Positions 33,530-41,600 of a DNA stretch of 57,715 bases are shown one piece after another. Source of the stretch: CAYJEQ01 sp964369235 (GTDB lineage: Bacteria; Bacillota; Clostridia; Oscillospirales; Ruminococcaceae); assembly GCA_964369235.1 (NCBI GenBank), contig CAYJEQ010000008.1, forward strand, positions 1 through 57,715. Reading direction: 5' to 3'. Made by a program: the position numbers and the translations under genes. Position 1 is the stretch's first letter; every line of letters starts with the position of its first letter. The notes under the pieces were generated by a model that saw only the letters and a program-made list of their open reading frames with translations, was not told where the DNA came from and did not search any database.

Positions 33530-33640
33530 ATGCTTGATATAGCCTTACTTTAATATAATTGTTTTTATGGGAGTATCTCCCATATATAAGGGTGGAGTTA
33601 TATTTTTAAGGGAATACAGGAGATTTTCTACTATAAGAGG

Positions 33641-33669
33641 TTGAAATTTTCTCCAAGTCATACTATAAT
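33641..33669 (+). promoter_or_regulatory. proS promoter
   Basis: TTGAAA (33641-33646) and TATAAT (33664-33669) are 17 bp apart, about 55 bp before the proS start. No T-box is present. Confidence 0.75.
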
Positions 33670-33724
33670 AATAAGGTATGAAATAAAGTAAATAATCTAA
33701 ACATAGAAAAGGCGGAATGATTTT

Positions 33725-35161
33725 ATGGCACAGCAGAAAAAAATGGTAGAAGAAATTACATCAATGGATGTAGACTTTGCCAAGTGGTATACCGATGTAG
33801 TAAAAAAAGCAGATTTAATGGACTACACAACTATTAAAGGTTGTATGATAGTGCGCCCATATGGATGTGCAATCTGGGAAAATATTAAAGATGTACTAGA
33901 TGGTATGTTTAAAGAAACAGGACATGAGAATATCATGATGCCTCTATTTATACCAGAAAGCCTACTACAGAAGGAGAAAGACCATGTAGAAGGTTTTGCT
34001 CCTGAGGTAGCTTGGGTTACCCATGGTGGTAGCGAAAAGCTAACAGAAAGACTATGTGTAAGACCAACCTCTGAGGTGTTATTCTGTGAGCATTTCTCCA
34101 AGGTAATTGGCTCTTATAGAGATTTACCACTACTATATAATCAGTGGTGTTCTGTAGTTCGTTGGGAAAAGACCACAAGACCATTCCTAAGAACCTCTGA
34201 ATTCTGGTGGCAGGAAGGCCATACAATGCACGAAACAGAAGCAGAAGCAAGACAGGAAACAGAACAGATGCTAAACATCTACGCAAAGATGTGTGAAGAG
34301 TATCTAGCTATCCCAGTAGTTAAAGGTAAGAAAACCGACAAAGAAAAATTTGCAGGTGCTGAGGCTACCTACACAATCGAAGCTATGATGCATGATGGTA
34401 AGGCTCTACAGAGTGGTACATCTCATTACTTCGGCGATGGTTTCTCCAAGGCATTTGATATAACATTCCAGGGTAGAGATAATAAGCCAGGTTTCCCACA
34501 CCAGACTTCTTGGGGTATGTCTACTCGTATAATTGGTGCTATTATTATGACCCATGGTGATGATAATGGTCTGGCACTACCTCCAGCAATTGCACCTAAT
34601 CAGGTGGTAATCGTTCCTGTGGCAATGCACAAGGAAGGTGTTCTTGATAAGGCTAATGAGCTTAAGAGCAGAATTAGTAAATTTGCAAGAGTTAAGGTAG
34701 ACGGTAGCGACAACTCCCCAGGTTGGAAGTTTGCTGAATATGAAATGAAGGGTGTTCCACTAAGACTGGAAATTGGCCCTAAGGATATTGAGAAAAATCA
34801 GTGTGTTATCGTAACAAGACATAATCGTGAGAAGCATTTTGTATCTCTTGATGAGCTAGAAACAGCTATTCCAGAGCTACTAAAGAAAGTACATGATGGC
34901 CTGTATGAAAGAGCCCTACAAAACCGAGAAGGCAGAACATTTACAGCTACAAACTTTGATCAGTTAAAGGCAGTAGCAGCAGAGCAGACAGGTTTTGTAA
35001 AGACTATGTGGTGTGGTGACCTACAGTGCGAAATGAAGGTTAAGGAAGAGGCGAATATGACCTCTCGTTGTATGCCTTTTGAACAGGAGAAAATTTCTGA
35101 TACCTGTGTATGCTGTGGCAAACCTACAGAAACAATGATTATCTGGGGTAAGGCTTACTAG
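33725..35161 (+). CDS. proS: Prolyl-tRNA synthetase (short, archaeal/eukaryote-like type)
   Basis: A 478-residue class II synthetase of the ProS type 3 group, which lacks the large insertion editing domain of the E. coli type. Motif 2 is LLYNQWCSVVRWEKTTRPFLR, with EFWWQEGHTMH after it, and motif 3 lies near TSWGMSTRIIGAII. The C-terminal part has the zinc-type cysteine set CGDLQCE... and CVCCGKP and ends in a Tyr, as typical for this group (WGKAY). It charges tRNA-Pro in the cytoplasm. Confidence 0.96.
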   Translation: MAQQKKMVEEITSMDVDFAKWYTDVVKKADLMDYTTIKGCMIVRPYGCAIWENIKDVLDGMFKETGHENIMMPLFIPESLLQKEKDHVEGFAPEVAWVTHGGSEKLTERLCVRPTSEVLFCEHFSKVIGSYRDLPLLYNQWCSVVRWEKTTRPFLRTSEFWWQEGHTMHETEAEARQETEQMLNIYAKMCEEYLAIPVVKGKKTDKEKFAGAEATYTIEAMMHDGKALQSGTSHYFGDGFSKAFDITFQGRDNKPGFPHQTSWGMSTRIIGAIIMTHGDDNGLALPPAIAPNQVVIVPVAMHKEGVLDKANELKSRISKFARVKVDGSDNSPGWKFAEYEMKGVPLRLEIGPKDIEKNQCVIVTRHNREKHFVSLDELETAIPELLKKVHDGLYERALQNREGRTFTATNFDQLKAVAAEQTGFVKTMWCGDLQCEMKVKEEANMTSRCMPFEQEKISDTCVCCGKPTETMIIWGKAY

Positions 35162-35310
35162 TATAAATAATCTTCGCTACGCTCTGATTATTTATAAGTG
35201 AATAGTGAATACACCCAATTACATTGGCTAGTGAAAAGTTATGGAGTGGCTTCGCCACAATATTAATATTTAACTTATTACTTTTTACGAAAATATTACC
35301 AAAAATTAAA

Positions 35311-35396
35311 TTAGGATGTACTCCCTTGCCAATAGGTGGTGGAGTACATCCTAATATTTATATATAACTATGGTTCTATAGCAAATGTTGTGGTAC
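35311..35396. repeat. Perfect hairpin followed by a REP-like remnant after proS
   Basis: TTAGGATGTACTCC (35311-35324) pairs perfectly with GGAGTACATCCTAA (35341-35354). GGTTCTATAGCAAATGTTG follows from 35372, leading directly into TGGTAC and then AGAATTTCACCAT, as in the REP-like family but with the large stem deleted. A GTGGC-TTC-GCCAC hairpin lies earlier, near 35255. Confidence 0.65.
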
Positions 35397-35452
35397 AGAA
35401 TTTCACCATAACTATTGACAAAGAGCCTTTTTATAATTGATATATAAGCTAA

Positions 35453-35489
35453 AAAACATGGGCGGAGTTTAATACTCTGCCCATGTTTT
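35453..35489. terminator. Bidirectional terminator between proS and ilvE
   Basis: AAAACATGGGCGGAGT pairs with ACTCTGCCCATGTTTT with one wobble, flanked by As and Ts. It lies 24 bp after the stop of the minus-strand ilvE. Confidence 0.85.
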
Positions 35490-35512
35490 ATCATAAATAT
35501 TATAGTATATGA

Positions 35513-36583
35513 TTATTTAACCTTGTATGTCCAACCCATGTCATCTTCTAACTTACCTAGCTGTATGCCAGTAATTGTGTCATAGATTTTCTGAGTTAGC
35601 TCACCGATTTCACCATTGTTAAACTGCATTACAGTGTCTTTGTATTTTAGCTCGCCAATAGGGGAGATAACAGCTGCTGTACCTGTAGCAAATACTTCCT
35701 GTACTTTACCAGCCTTATAAGCCTCAATAAGCTCATCAATAGAAAGCTTTCTCTCGCTTACCTTTAGGCCCCATTTTCTAACTAGCTCTAGTACAGATTT
35801 TCTTGTAATACCTGGTAGGATACTACCGCTTAACTCTGGAGTAATAACCTCCCCATCAATTACAAAGAAGGCGTTAGTTGTGCCTATTTCTTCGATGTAT
35901 TTTCTCTCAACACCATCTAGCCACAGCACCTGAGAATAACCCTGATCATAAGCTTTGTACTGGGATTTTAAGCTACTGGCATAGTTACCACCAGTTTTAA
36001 CTGCACCTGTACCACCTGGCACTGCTCTAACATAGGTTTCTTCTACATAGATTTTAATTGGAGCAAGACCATTCTTATAATAAGAACCTGATGGAGACAG
36101 TATTACCATGTATAGATATGTATCAGAGGACTTTACACCTAGCTTTGCTTCAGTAGCAATTACTGTTGGTCTGATGTATAGAGAAGCACCTTCTGCTGTT
36201 GGGATCCAGTCTTTTTCTAAAGAAACAAGCTCTGCAAGGCTCTTTAGAAGAAATTCTTCGTCCATAGGTGGGATTGCAAGACGGTCATTGGAATCATTAA
36301 GACGAGAAAAGTTCTGTTCAGGTCTAAACATTAGTACCTGACCATCTTCTGTTTTATAAGCCTTAAGACCTTCAAATATTGTCTGAGAGTAATGTAGGAC
36401 CATTGCTGTAGGCTCTAGCTGAATAGGACCATAAGGTACTATTCTTGCATTGTGCCAGCCTTTGCCTGTTTCGTAGTCCATTAACATCATATGATCGGTA
36501 AATACACCACCAAAGCCCAGTTTAGACTGATCCTGTGGTTTTTCCTTTGGTGAAGTTGTATAGGTTATTGATAGATTTTCCAT
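35513..36583 (-). CDS. ilvE: Branched-chain amino acid aminotransferase
   Basis: A 356-residue fold-type IV PLP enzyme that transfers amino groups between glutamate and the keto acids of Leu, Ile and Val. The catalytic lysine lies in GTGAVKTGGNYASSL. Other family blocks are VLHYSQTIFEGLKAY, SLYIRPTVIAT, IEEIGTTNAFFV and EVFATGTAAVISPIG. The start at 36583 (MENLSITY) is supported by AGGAGG; a longer frame from 36604 has no site. Single gene with its own promoter at 36621-36649. Confidence 0.95.
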   Translation of the reverse strand: MENLSITYTTSPKEKPQDQSKLGFGGVFTDHMMLMDYETGKGWHNARIVPYGPIQLEPTAMVLHYSQTIFEGLKAYKTEDGQVLMFRPEQNFSRLNDSNDRLAIPPMDEEFLLKSLAELVSLEKDWIPTAEGASLYIRPTVIATEAKLGVKSSDTYLYMVILSPSGSYYKNGLAPIKIYVEETYVRAVPGGTGAVKTGGNYASSLKSQYKAYDQGYSQVLWLDGVERKYIEEIGTTNAFFVIDGEVITPELSGSILPGITRKSVLELVRKWGLKVSERKLSIDELIEAYKAGKVQEVFATGTAAVISPIGELKYKDTVMQFNNGEIGELTQKIYDTITGIQLGKLEDDMGWTYKVK

Positions 36584-36620
36584 AATACTATTGTCCTCCT
36601 GCAAAATTTTATTTATGTAT

Positions 36621-36649
36621 ATTGTATCAATTTAGTGGGATAAAGTCAA
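36621..36649 (-). promoter_or_regulatory. ilvE promoter
   Basis: On the minus strand TTGACT (36644-36649) and TACAAT (36621-36626) are 17 bp apart. The 24-bp palindrome at 36677-36700 lies about 30 bp upstream of the -35 box. Confidence 0.75.
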
Positions 36650-36676
36650 TTATAAGATGTGGCTTAGTATATATAA

Positions 36677-36700
36677 ATTAATTATGTATACATAATTAAT
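36677..36700. promoter_or_regulatory. Perfect 24-bp palindrome between ilvE and the ABC ATPase gene
   Basis: ATTAATTATGTA is followed directly by its complement TACATAATTAAT. Its place between divergent genes suggests an operator for a dimeric regulator acting on one or both. No regulator gene adjoins it. Confidence 0.55.
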
Positions 36701-36839
36701 ATGTATTATTATTACAATATAGATAATATATTAGTGGATTAGTTGTGAATTATATTAGACAGTTGAAGTCATAGGCTAATACTATATTATTAGTAGAGAT
36801 GATTATAAGAATAAATCTAGGTGAAGGATGGGGTTATTT

Positions 36840-37514
36840 ATGGATATTATAGAGCTTAAAGAAGTGTCAAAAATCTATAAACAAGGCAGTAGAGATGTTT
36901 TGGCAGTGGATAGAATATCTCTAACTGTAAGGGAAGGTGAGTTTCTTACTATAGTAGGCAAATCAGGCTCAGGCAAATCTACACTGATGAATATAATAGG
37001 GTGTTTAGACAGTGTGTACTCAGGGGAGTATATACTATCAGGGGAGAATATAACAGATTTAGATGAGGGAGAGATAACAAGGGTAAGAAGGGACAGAATA
37101 GGATTTATATTTCAGGGATTTAATCTAATATCCTCACTGTCAGCAGGGGAAAATATCGAGCTTCCCCTTATATATAAAAAAATCCCAACATTAAAAAGGC
37201 AGGAAATAGTAGAAAAATCCCTTAAATCCGTAGGGCTTATAGATAGGATAAACCATAGACCTAATCAGCTGTCTGGTGGACAGCAACAAAGGGTAGCCAT
37301 TGCCCGTGCTATAGCTACAAAACCTAAGATACTACTAGCAGATGAACCTACAGGAAACTTAGATGAAGAATCCACCCAATCTATATTACAGATTATGAAT
37401 GATATGTGGAAGCTTGGAATAAGTATAGTGATGATAACCCATGATAACAAACTAGCCTTAAAAGCACAGAGGCTAATAAGGCTAGAGGAAGGTCGCGTAG
37501 TAGGTGGGGGATAG
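36840..37514 (+). CDS. MacB/LolD-type ABC transporter ATP-binding protein (orphan)
   Basis: A 224-residue ATPase with Walker A GKSGSGKSTLM, the signature LSGGQQQRVAIARA and Walker B PKILLADEPTGNLDEES. The Q-loop segment IGFIFQGFNLISSLSAGEN is typical of the lipoprotein-release/macrolide (type VII) group. Such ATPases normally neighbour an MacB-like FtsX-fold permease, but none is present. A palindromic element occupies the DNA directly downstream, and then dedA runs the other way. I start it at 36840 because GAAGG touches the alternative ATG at 36828. Confidence 0.92.
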   Translation: MDIIELKEVSKIYKQGSRDVLAVDRISLTVREGEFLTIVGKSGSGKSTLMNIIGCLDSVYSGEYILSGENITDLDEGEITRVRRDRIGFIFQGFNLISSLSAGENIELPLIYKKIPTLKRQEIVEKSLKSVGLIDRINHRPNQLSGGQQQRVAIARAIATKPKILLADEPTGNLDEESTQSILQIMNDMWKLGISIVMITHDNKLALKAQRLIRLEEGRVVGGG

Positions 37515-37528
37515 ATTAGAGGGGGTGG

Positions 37529-37810
37529 CTAGGGTGACAGTAGTCGAACCCGCACTGCCCCAAACAGACCATTTTTGGCATTTTGTCACCTTTATTCCTC
37601 GCCTTGCGACAAGCAAGGCTTCGTCTTTCAGATGCCAAACTGCACAAAACTGCATGGTTTGGGGTGCCATGCAGTTTTACCAGAGATAATTTTTGCTAAG
37701 ACAATGAAAAGCCTGTAGATAATACTTTATGTATTATCAAAGGTTTTAAAGCAGTATTAGTGAAAATTATTCTGTTAAAACCAGCGTGTGTTCGGCTACT
37801 GTCACCCTAG
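37529..37810. mobile_element. 274-bp element with terminal inverted repeats and CTAG target duplication (MITE-like)
   Basis: GGTGACAGTAGTCGAAC (37533-37549) and GTTCGGCTACTGTCACC (37790-37806) are inverted repeats with one mismatch. Both are bordered by CTAG (37529-37532, 37807-37810). The inside has no convincing gene but strong secondary structure: GCCTTGC / GCAAGGC, TTTGGCAT / ATGCCAAA, AACTGCATGG / CCATGCAGTT, GATAATAC / GTATTATC, and GTTTTA...TAAAAC. The right CTAG supplies the TAG stop of dedA. It is either a non-autonomous transposable element or a structured RNA locus; the duplication favours the former. Confidence 0.75.
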
Positions 37811-38316
37811 GCAAAATAGGTAAATACAATTTCGCCAAGGAAATATCCACCACCTATACAGACAGAATTCCATATTGTTATGCCTATAATTGAGTAGATG
37901 GTATAATCCTTTATAGGCATTCTTAGCACTCCAGCTGGAATACTAATAATAGTTCTGATTACAGGTAGTATTCTAGTAATGAAGATTGTTTTTTTACAGT
38001 TTTTTATTAGAAGTGCTGTGTATTTGTCTATGGTAGGTTTTTGTTTAGGGAATTTGCCTAGATACCAGTTTAGAAACTGATTACCCCATTTGTAGCAGAG
38101 TAGATAGAGGACTAAACATCCAAGATATCCACCTAAAACCGATACAATAATAGTAGCTACAAGGCTAACATTACTACTGCTTGCCCATATACCAGCAGCA
38201 GGCATTATAATACCAGAGGGAAACCCAGGCATATTAAGATGTTCTAAGAAAACAATAACAAAAAGAACGATAATTCCTCGTTCATCAAGCCAGTTTAGAA
38301 TAATAGTATAATCCAT
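37807..38316 (-). CDS. DedA-family membrane protein
   Basis: A 169-residue DedA/SNARE-associated (VTT) membrane protein. It has EHLNMPGFPSGIIMPAAG, GGYLGCLVLYLLCYKWGN and the FITRILPVIRTIISIPAGVLRM block with conserved Arg and Pro residues. Members are lipid scramblases or flippases, some moving undecaprenyl phosphate or phosphatidylethanolamine. I start it at ATG 38316 rather than the GTG at 38328, which is fused to the AAAGGAG site. Its stop codon lies in the CTAG bordering the mobile element. Confidence 0.92.
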   Translation of the reverse strand: MDYTIILNWLDERGIIVLFVIVFLEHLNMPGFPSGIIMPAAGIWASSSNVSLVATIIVSVLGGYLGCLVLYLLCYKWGNQFLNWYLGKFPKQKPTIDKYTALLIKNCKKTIFITRILPVIRTIISIPAGVLRMPIKDYTIYSIIGITIWNSVCIGGGYFLGEIVFTYFA

Positions 38317-38371
38317 ATGTGGTAACACTCCTTTGGGTAGATAAGGAATATAAACAAAAAAATCGAGAGAC

Positions 38372-38399
38372 TTTACCTAAATTTTACTTTGATTTTACA
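38372..38399 (+). promoter_or_regulatory. Three TTTACN direct repeats with 11-bp period
   Basis: TTTACC (38372), TTTACT (38383) and TTTACA (38394) recur every 11 bp, the arrangement of Gram-positive PhoP boxes (TTHACA-type hexamers, about one per helical turn). They lie between dedA and the phosphate cotransporter gene. The region 38400-38590 is otherwise AT-rich without a gene. Confidence 0.4.
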
Positions 38400-38594
38400 T
38401 GAATATATTACAAAAAATTTAACTAAATAGAAAAAATCAGCTAAACTGACTTAAGAATTAACTAATATACTATTATTATCTCAAAAAAACCTTAGTAAAT
38501 CAAGAAAAATTCATTAATAAAATATGTTTTACTAATGAAAAATTGTGTAAACCTCATAAAGTGACAATAAAACAGATAATATGCTGATTTTCTA

Positions 38595-38623
38595 TTGAAT
38601 TGCAAAAGATTAACTGCTATAAT
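38595..38623 (+). promoter_or_regulatory. Promoter of the Na/Pi cotransporter gene
   Basis: TTGAAT (38595-38600) and TATAAT (38618-38623) are exactly 17 bp apart. Transcription would start near 38630, leaving a leader of about 65 nt. Confidence 0.8.
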
Positions 38624-38695
38624 CATTAAGGTTATTAAACCTATGTTAATAATTTAAAAACAAAGTAAAGGTTATCTTTGGAGGTAAGAAATTTT

Positions 38696-40487
38696 ATGGA
38701 TTTTTTCTCGTTAATTGAGCTATTAGGTGGACTTGCAATATTCATCTATGGTATGACTGTTTTAGGAAATGGTCTGGAAAAAATGTCCGGTGGTAAACTG
38801 GAGAGAATACTAGAAAGTCTAACAAGCAATGTGTTTAAAAGTGTTTTACTAGGTGCTTTTGTAACTGCTGCAGTTCAGAGTTCCTCAGCAACAACAGTNN
38901 NNNNNNNNTATTATAGTTGGTCTGGTTAACTCAAGAATACTTAAGTTAAGACAGGCTATAGGGGTAATTATGGGTGCTAATATCGGTACTACAATTACTG
39001 CCCATATTTTAAGTCTAGCAGATATATCTTCTAGCAACTTTTTCCTACTGCTAATAAAACCATCAACACTAGCCCCAGTGGCTGCTATTATTGGTATACT
39101 GCTAATGATGACAGCTAAAAGCAGTAAGCACCGTGAAATCGGACAGATTCTAGTGGGATTTGGTGTTCTATTTACAGGTATGTTCGGCATGGAAGATGCT
39201 GTTCGTCCACTGAGAGATCACCCAGCCTTTGCTGAGATGTTTGCAACATTCTCCAATCCTGTTATTGGTGTAGCTGTTGGTGCACTTGTAACTGCAGCAA
39301 TACAGAGTTCTTCTGCATCTGTAGGTATTCTACAGGCACTAAGTACAACTGGACAGATTACCTATGCATCTGCTTTCCCAATTATTATGGGACAGAATAT
39401 CGGTACCTGTATCTCCCCAATACTGGCAAGTATCGGTGCTTCCAAAAGTGCTAAGCGTTCTGCTGTAGTGCATCTTTCCTTTAATATTATAGGTACAATC
39501 CTATTCCTATCAGCAACCTACGCAATCCATGCAGCTATAGATTTCCCATTCTGGAATGATGCTATAGATAGAGGTGGTATTGCTAACTTCCATACAATAT
39601 TTAATGTAGTGGTAACACTTTCCTTTATGCCATTTGTAAATCAACTAGAGAAACTAGCACACTTTATTATTAAAGATGAAGCAGAGGACAGCGAGAACTT
39701 CGATGTTACAGCTGCACTTGATGATAGATTCTTTGTTTCTCCTGGTCTTGCACTAGAGCACAGCCGTAAGGCAGTTGACAAAATGGGTGAACTGGCTAGC
39801 CAGAACTTCCAGTCAGCTAGAAAACTGCTATTTAAATTTGACAAAAAAGCTTTTGACGCAGCTATGGATGTAGAAGATGCAATTGATAAACTAGAAGATA
39901 GACTAAATGTATATCTGCTGGATCTATCTAAAAAGGAGCTATCAGAGGAAGAAAGCAGAGAAGTATCCCTACTATTCCACATAATGAGTGAATACGAGCG
40001 TATTGGTGACTATACAACTAATATTTTAGAAGAAGCAGAAGCTATATCTGATAAGGCATTAAGCTTCTCTCAGGGTGGTATGGCAGAGATGAATGTTCTT
40101 ACCGATGCAGTAACTGAAATAATCGAAAAAGCAAGAGTAGCATTTAGTGATAATGATGTTAATTCTACATGGATTATCGAGCCATTAGAAGAGGTAATTG
40201 ACCGTATAGAAGAAACACTTAAAGAGCGCCATATTAACCGTCTAAAAGCTGGAAAATGCAGTGTAGATGCAGCATTCCCTTATATTGAAACACTATCTAA
40301 CCTAGAGCGTATAGCTGACCACTGTTCAAACATTGGACTATACCTAGCAACATATAGTGATTCTAATAAGAATAGCAAGATTAATATGCACGAATACCTA
40401 AAAGAGCTACGAAATGATCATATTGAAGAATTTGAGAAAAGTCTTGCTGTTTACGAGGAGAAATACTATGCACAGGTTGCAGAGTAA
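38696..40487 (+). CDS. Na/Pi cotransporter with PhoU-like C-terminal domain (interrupted by an assembly gap)
   Basis: Two open frames on either side of ten Ns (38899-38908) are halves of one NptA/YjbB-like protein of about 593 residues. The N-terminal half has LLGGLAIFIYGM and the first QSSSATT repeat. The second half has GANIGTTITAHIL, the second repeat AAIQSSSASVGILQAL and GQNIGTCISPIL, then a helical PhoU-like domain. The frames disagree (2 and 0 modulo 3), but reading straight across without the Ns gives QSSSATTVIIVGLVN, matching the family. The start ATG 38696 has GGAGG upstream. It would import phosphate with sodium. Confidence 0.92.
38899..38908. other. Assembly gap (10 Ns)
   Basis: Ten ambiguous bases sit in the phosphate cotransporter gene. 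In-frame reading needs a true gap that is a multiple of three, and zero fits the family best, so the gap length is probably a placeholder. Confidence 0.95.
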
Positions 40488-40514
40488 TTTATAATAATTA
40501 TTAAATAATAAATT

Positions 40515-40549
40515 AAGGGTGATTGTTCAGTAGTGAATAAATCACCCTT
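40515..40549 (+). terminator. Terminator of the Na/Pi cotransporter gene
   Basis: AAGGGTGATT pairs with AATCACCCTT and six Ts end the hairpin. It lies 27 bp after the stop codon. Confidence 0.88.
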
Positions 40550-40591
40550 TTTTGTAAGTACAACAATATATATTGAGTAAAGGAAGGAAAT

Positions 40592-40704
40592 AAGTTTTGA
40601 GCTTTTCACTGGGAGGGAGTGAAATTTTGCCAATGCCAGTTTACTGGCAATGATAAATCGCCGAAAACATTGCAAACAGAGAGAAAGGAATTGTCATAAC
40701 TATG
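40592..40704 (+). repeat. Start-codon-associated structured repeat, copy 3 (before the GNAT gene)
   Basis: It starts AAGTTTTGAGC, then has TTTCACT-GGGAGGG-AGTGAAA, ATGCCAG-TTTA-CTGGCAAT, ATCGCC, AACATTGC, the site GAGAAAGGA and TTGTCATAACTATG. The first ATG seen in copies 1 and 2 is TTG here and out of use, while the second ATG (40702) is the start of the acetyltransferase. The outer stem is less complete than in the other copies. Confidence 0.85.
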
Positions 40705-41229
40705 AACACACCGATTATTAAAAGTGAAAGACTAGCTTTAATACCATTGTCTACAGCATATAGTCAGGAGATATTTACTAACTGGACACAGGATAGCACT
40801 GTGGCAAAATACATGAGATGGAATACCCATAAATCACTTAAGGAAACTATAGGGTGGTTAGAATTAGAGGAGCAGAACATATCCAGTGATAAGAATTTTA
40901 CATGGGGATTTAAGCTTATAGAAGGTGGCAGTATAATAGGCTCAGGAGGGCTAGTGTATAATGCCGAGAAAAACAGCTATGAGTTAGGCTATAACCTTAT
41001 GAGGAATAGTTGGGGTATGGGGTATGCTACAGAGGCGGCAATGGAGATTATAGCCTTTGGGAGAGATGTTTTGCATTTAGATAGGATATACTGTTGCCAC
41101 CATCATGATAATCTAGCGTCACAAAGGGTGATAGAAAAACTAGGGTTTGTCTATGGTGGTGAAGGCAGCTACTTTAAATTTGACGGCAGTGAGCACAGCT
41201 GTAAAGAGTATTGGCTAAATCTTAAATAA
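40702..41229 (+). CDS. GNAT N-acetyltransferase (RimJ/RimL type)
   Basis: A 175-residue GCN5-related acetyltransferase. The early segment KSERLALIPLSTAYSQEIF is typical of the ribosomal-protein acetyltransferase group. The acetyl-CoA site reads YELGYNLMRNSWGMGYATEA with the RxxGxA-type loop region, followed by DRIYCCHHHDNLASQRVIEKLGF. Such proteins acetylate protein N-termini, amino acids or small molecules; the target is unknown. Single gene directly behind structured repeat copy 3, which supplies its ribosome site. Confidence 0.92.
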   Translation: MNTPIIKSERLALIPLSTAYSQEIFTNWTQDSTVAKYMRWNTHKSLKETIGWLELEEQNISSDKNFTWGFKLIEGGSIIGSGGLVYNAEKNSYELGYNLMRNSWGMGYATEAAMEIIAFGRDVLHLDRIYCCHHHDNLASQRVIEKLGFVYGGEGSYFKFDGSEHSCKEYWLNLK

Positions 41230-41411
41230 TCACAGATAATACTAGATATAACACCACATAAATACAGTTTATATTATCTATAAAAATTTCTTACCTTACA
41301 GAATATCATCAAGTGAAATTACAAATAACTAGGGGGTTATATAAGTTGTTATGGCCACAGCAAGGGAGGTTACCTAAATAATTTTTCCTATATTTATTAA
41401 AGAACACAAAT

Positions 41412-41444
41412 AAAAGACCATATGAATTATCCATATGGTCTTTT
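41412..41444. terminator. Hairpin terminator
   Basis: AAAAGACCATATG and CATATGGTCTTTT form a perfect 13-bp stem about 180 bp beyond the GNAT stop, with As and Ts on the outer sides. No gene lies in the surrounding 41230-41600. Confidence 0.8.
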
Positions 41445-41501
41445 ATTTAATATTACTATTTGTATAACTAGTTATTTAATTACGATTAGTATTTGTAGAT
41501 T

Positions 41502-41586
41502 TATATTAATTGTTGGGTAAAATTCTGTTGGGGTACTGACCCTCGCCGACGGCGAGGGTCAGTACCCCAACATTTGCTATAGAACC
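41502..41586. repeat. REP-like hairpin repeat, copy at 41.5 kb
   Basis: This is the longest stem of the family: perfect 21-bp arms (41527-41547 and 41551-41571) with a GAC loop, core GGGGTACTGACCCTCGCC. The left flank TTAATTGTTGGGTAAAATTCT and the right flank ATTTGCTATAGAACC (complement GGTTCTATAGCAAAT) match other copies. It ends 15 bp from the chemoreceptor stop codon, so it may also serve as its terminator. Confidence 0.85.
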
Positions 41587-41600
41587 GTATTTAATTACAA

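Noticed and set aside
33560..33640. GGGTGGAG near 33590 as a T-box before proS
   Set aside because: Only part of the core matches (GGGTGGAGTT rather than GGGTGGAACC), there is no following terminator, and the proS promoter lies downstream of it.
37482..37689. Open frames of about 60 residues on both strands over the 274-bp element
   Set aside because: They have no ribosome sites, cover the inverted repeats and hairpins, and show no protein-like composition.
38678..38929. Short protein ending at the Ns, with a separate antisense frame
   Set aside because: These are artefacts of the ten Ns. The flanking sequence encodes one cotransporter.
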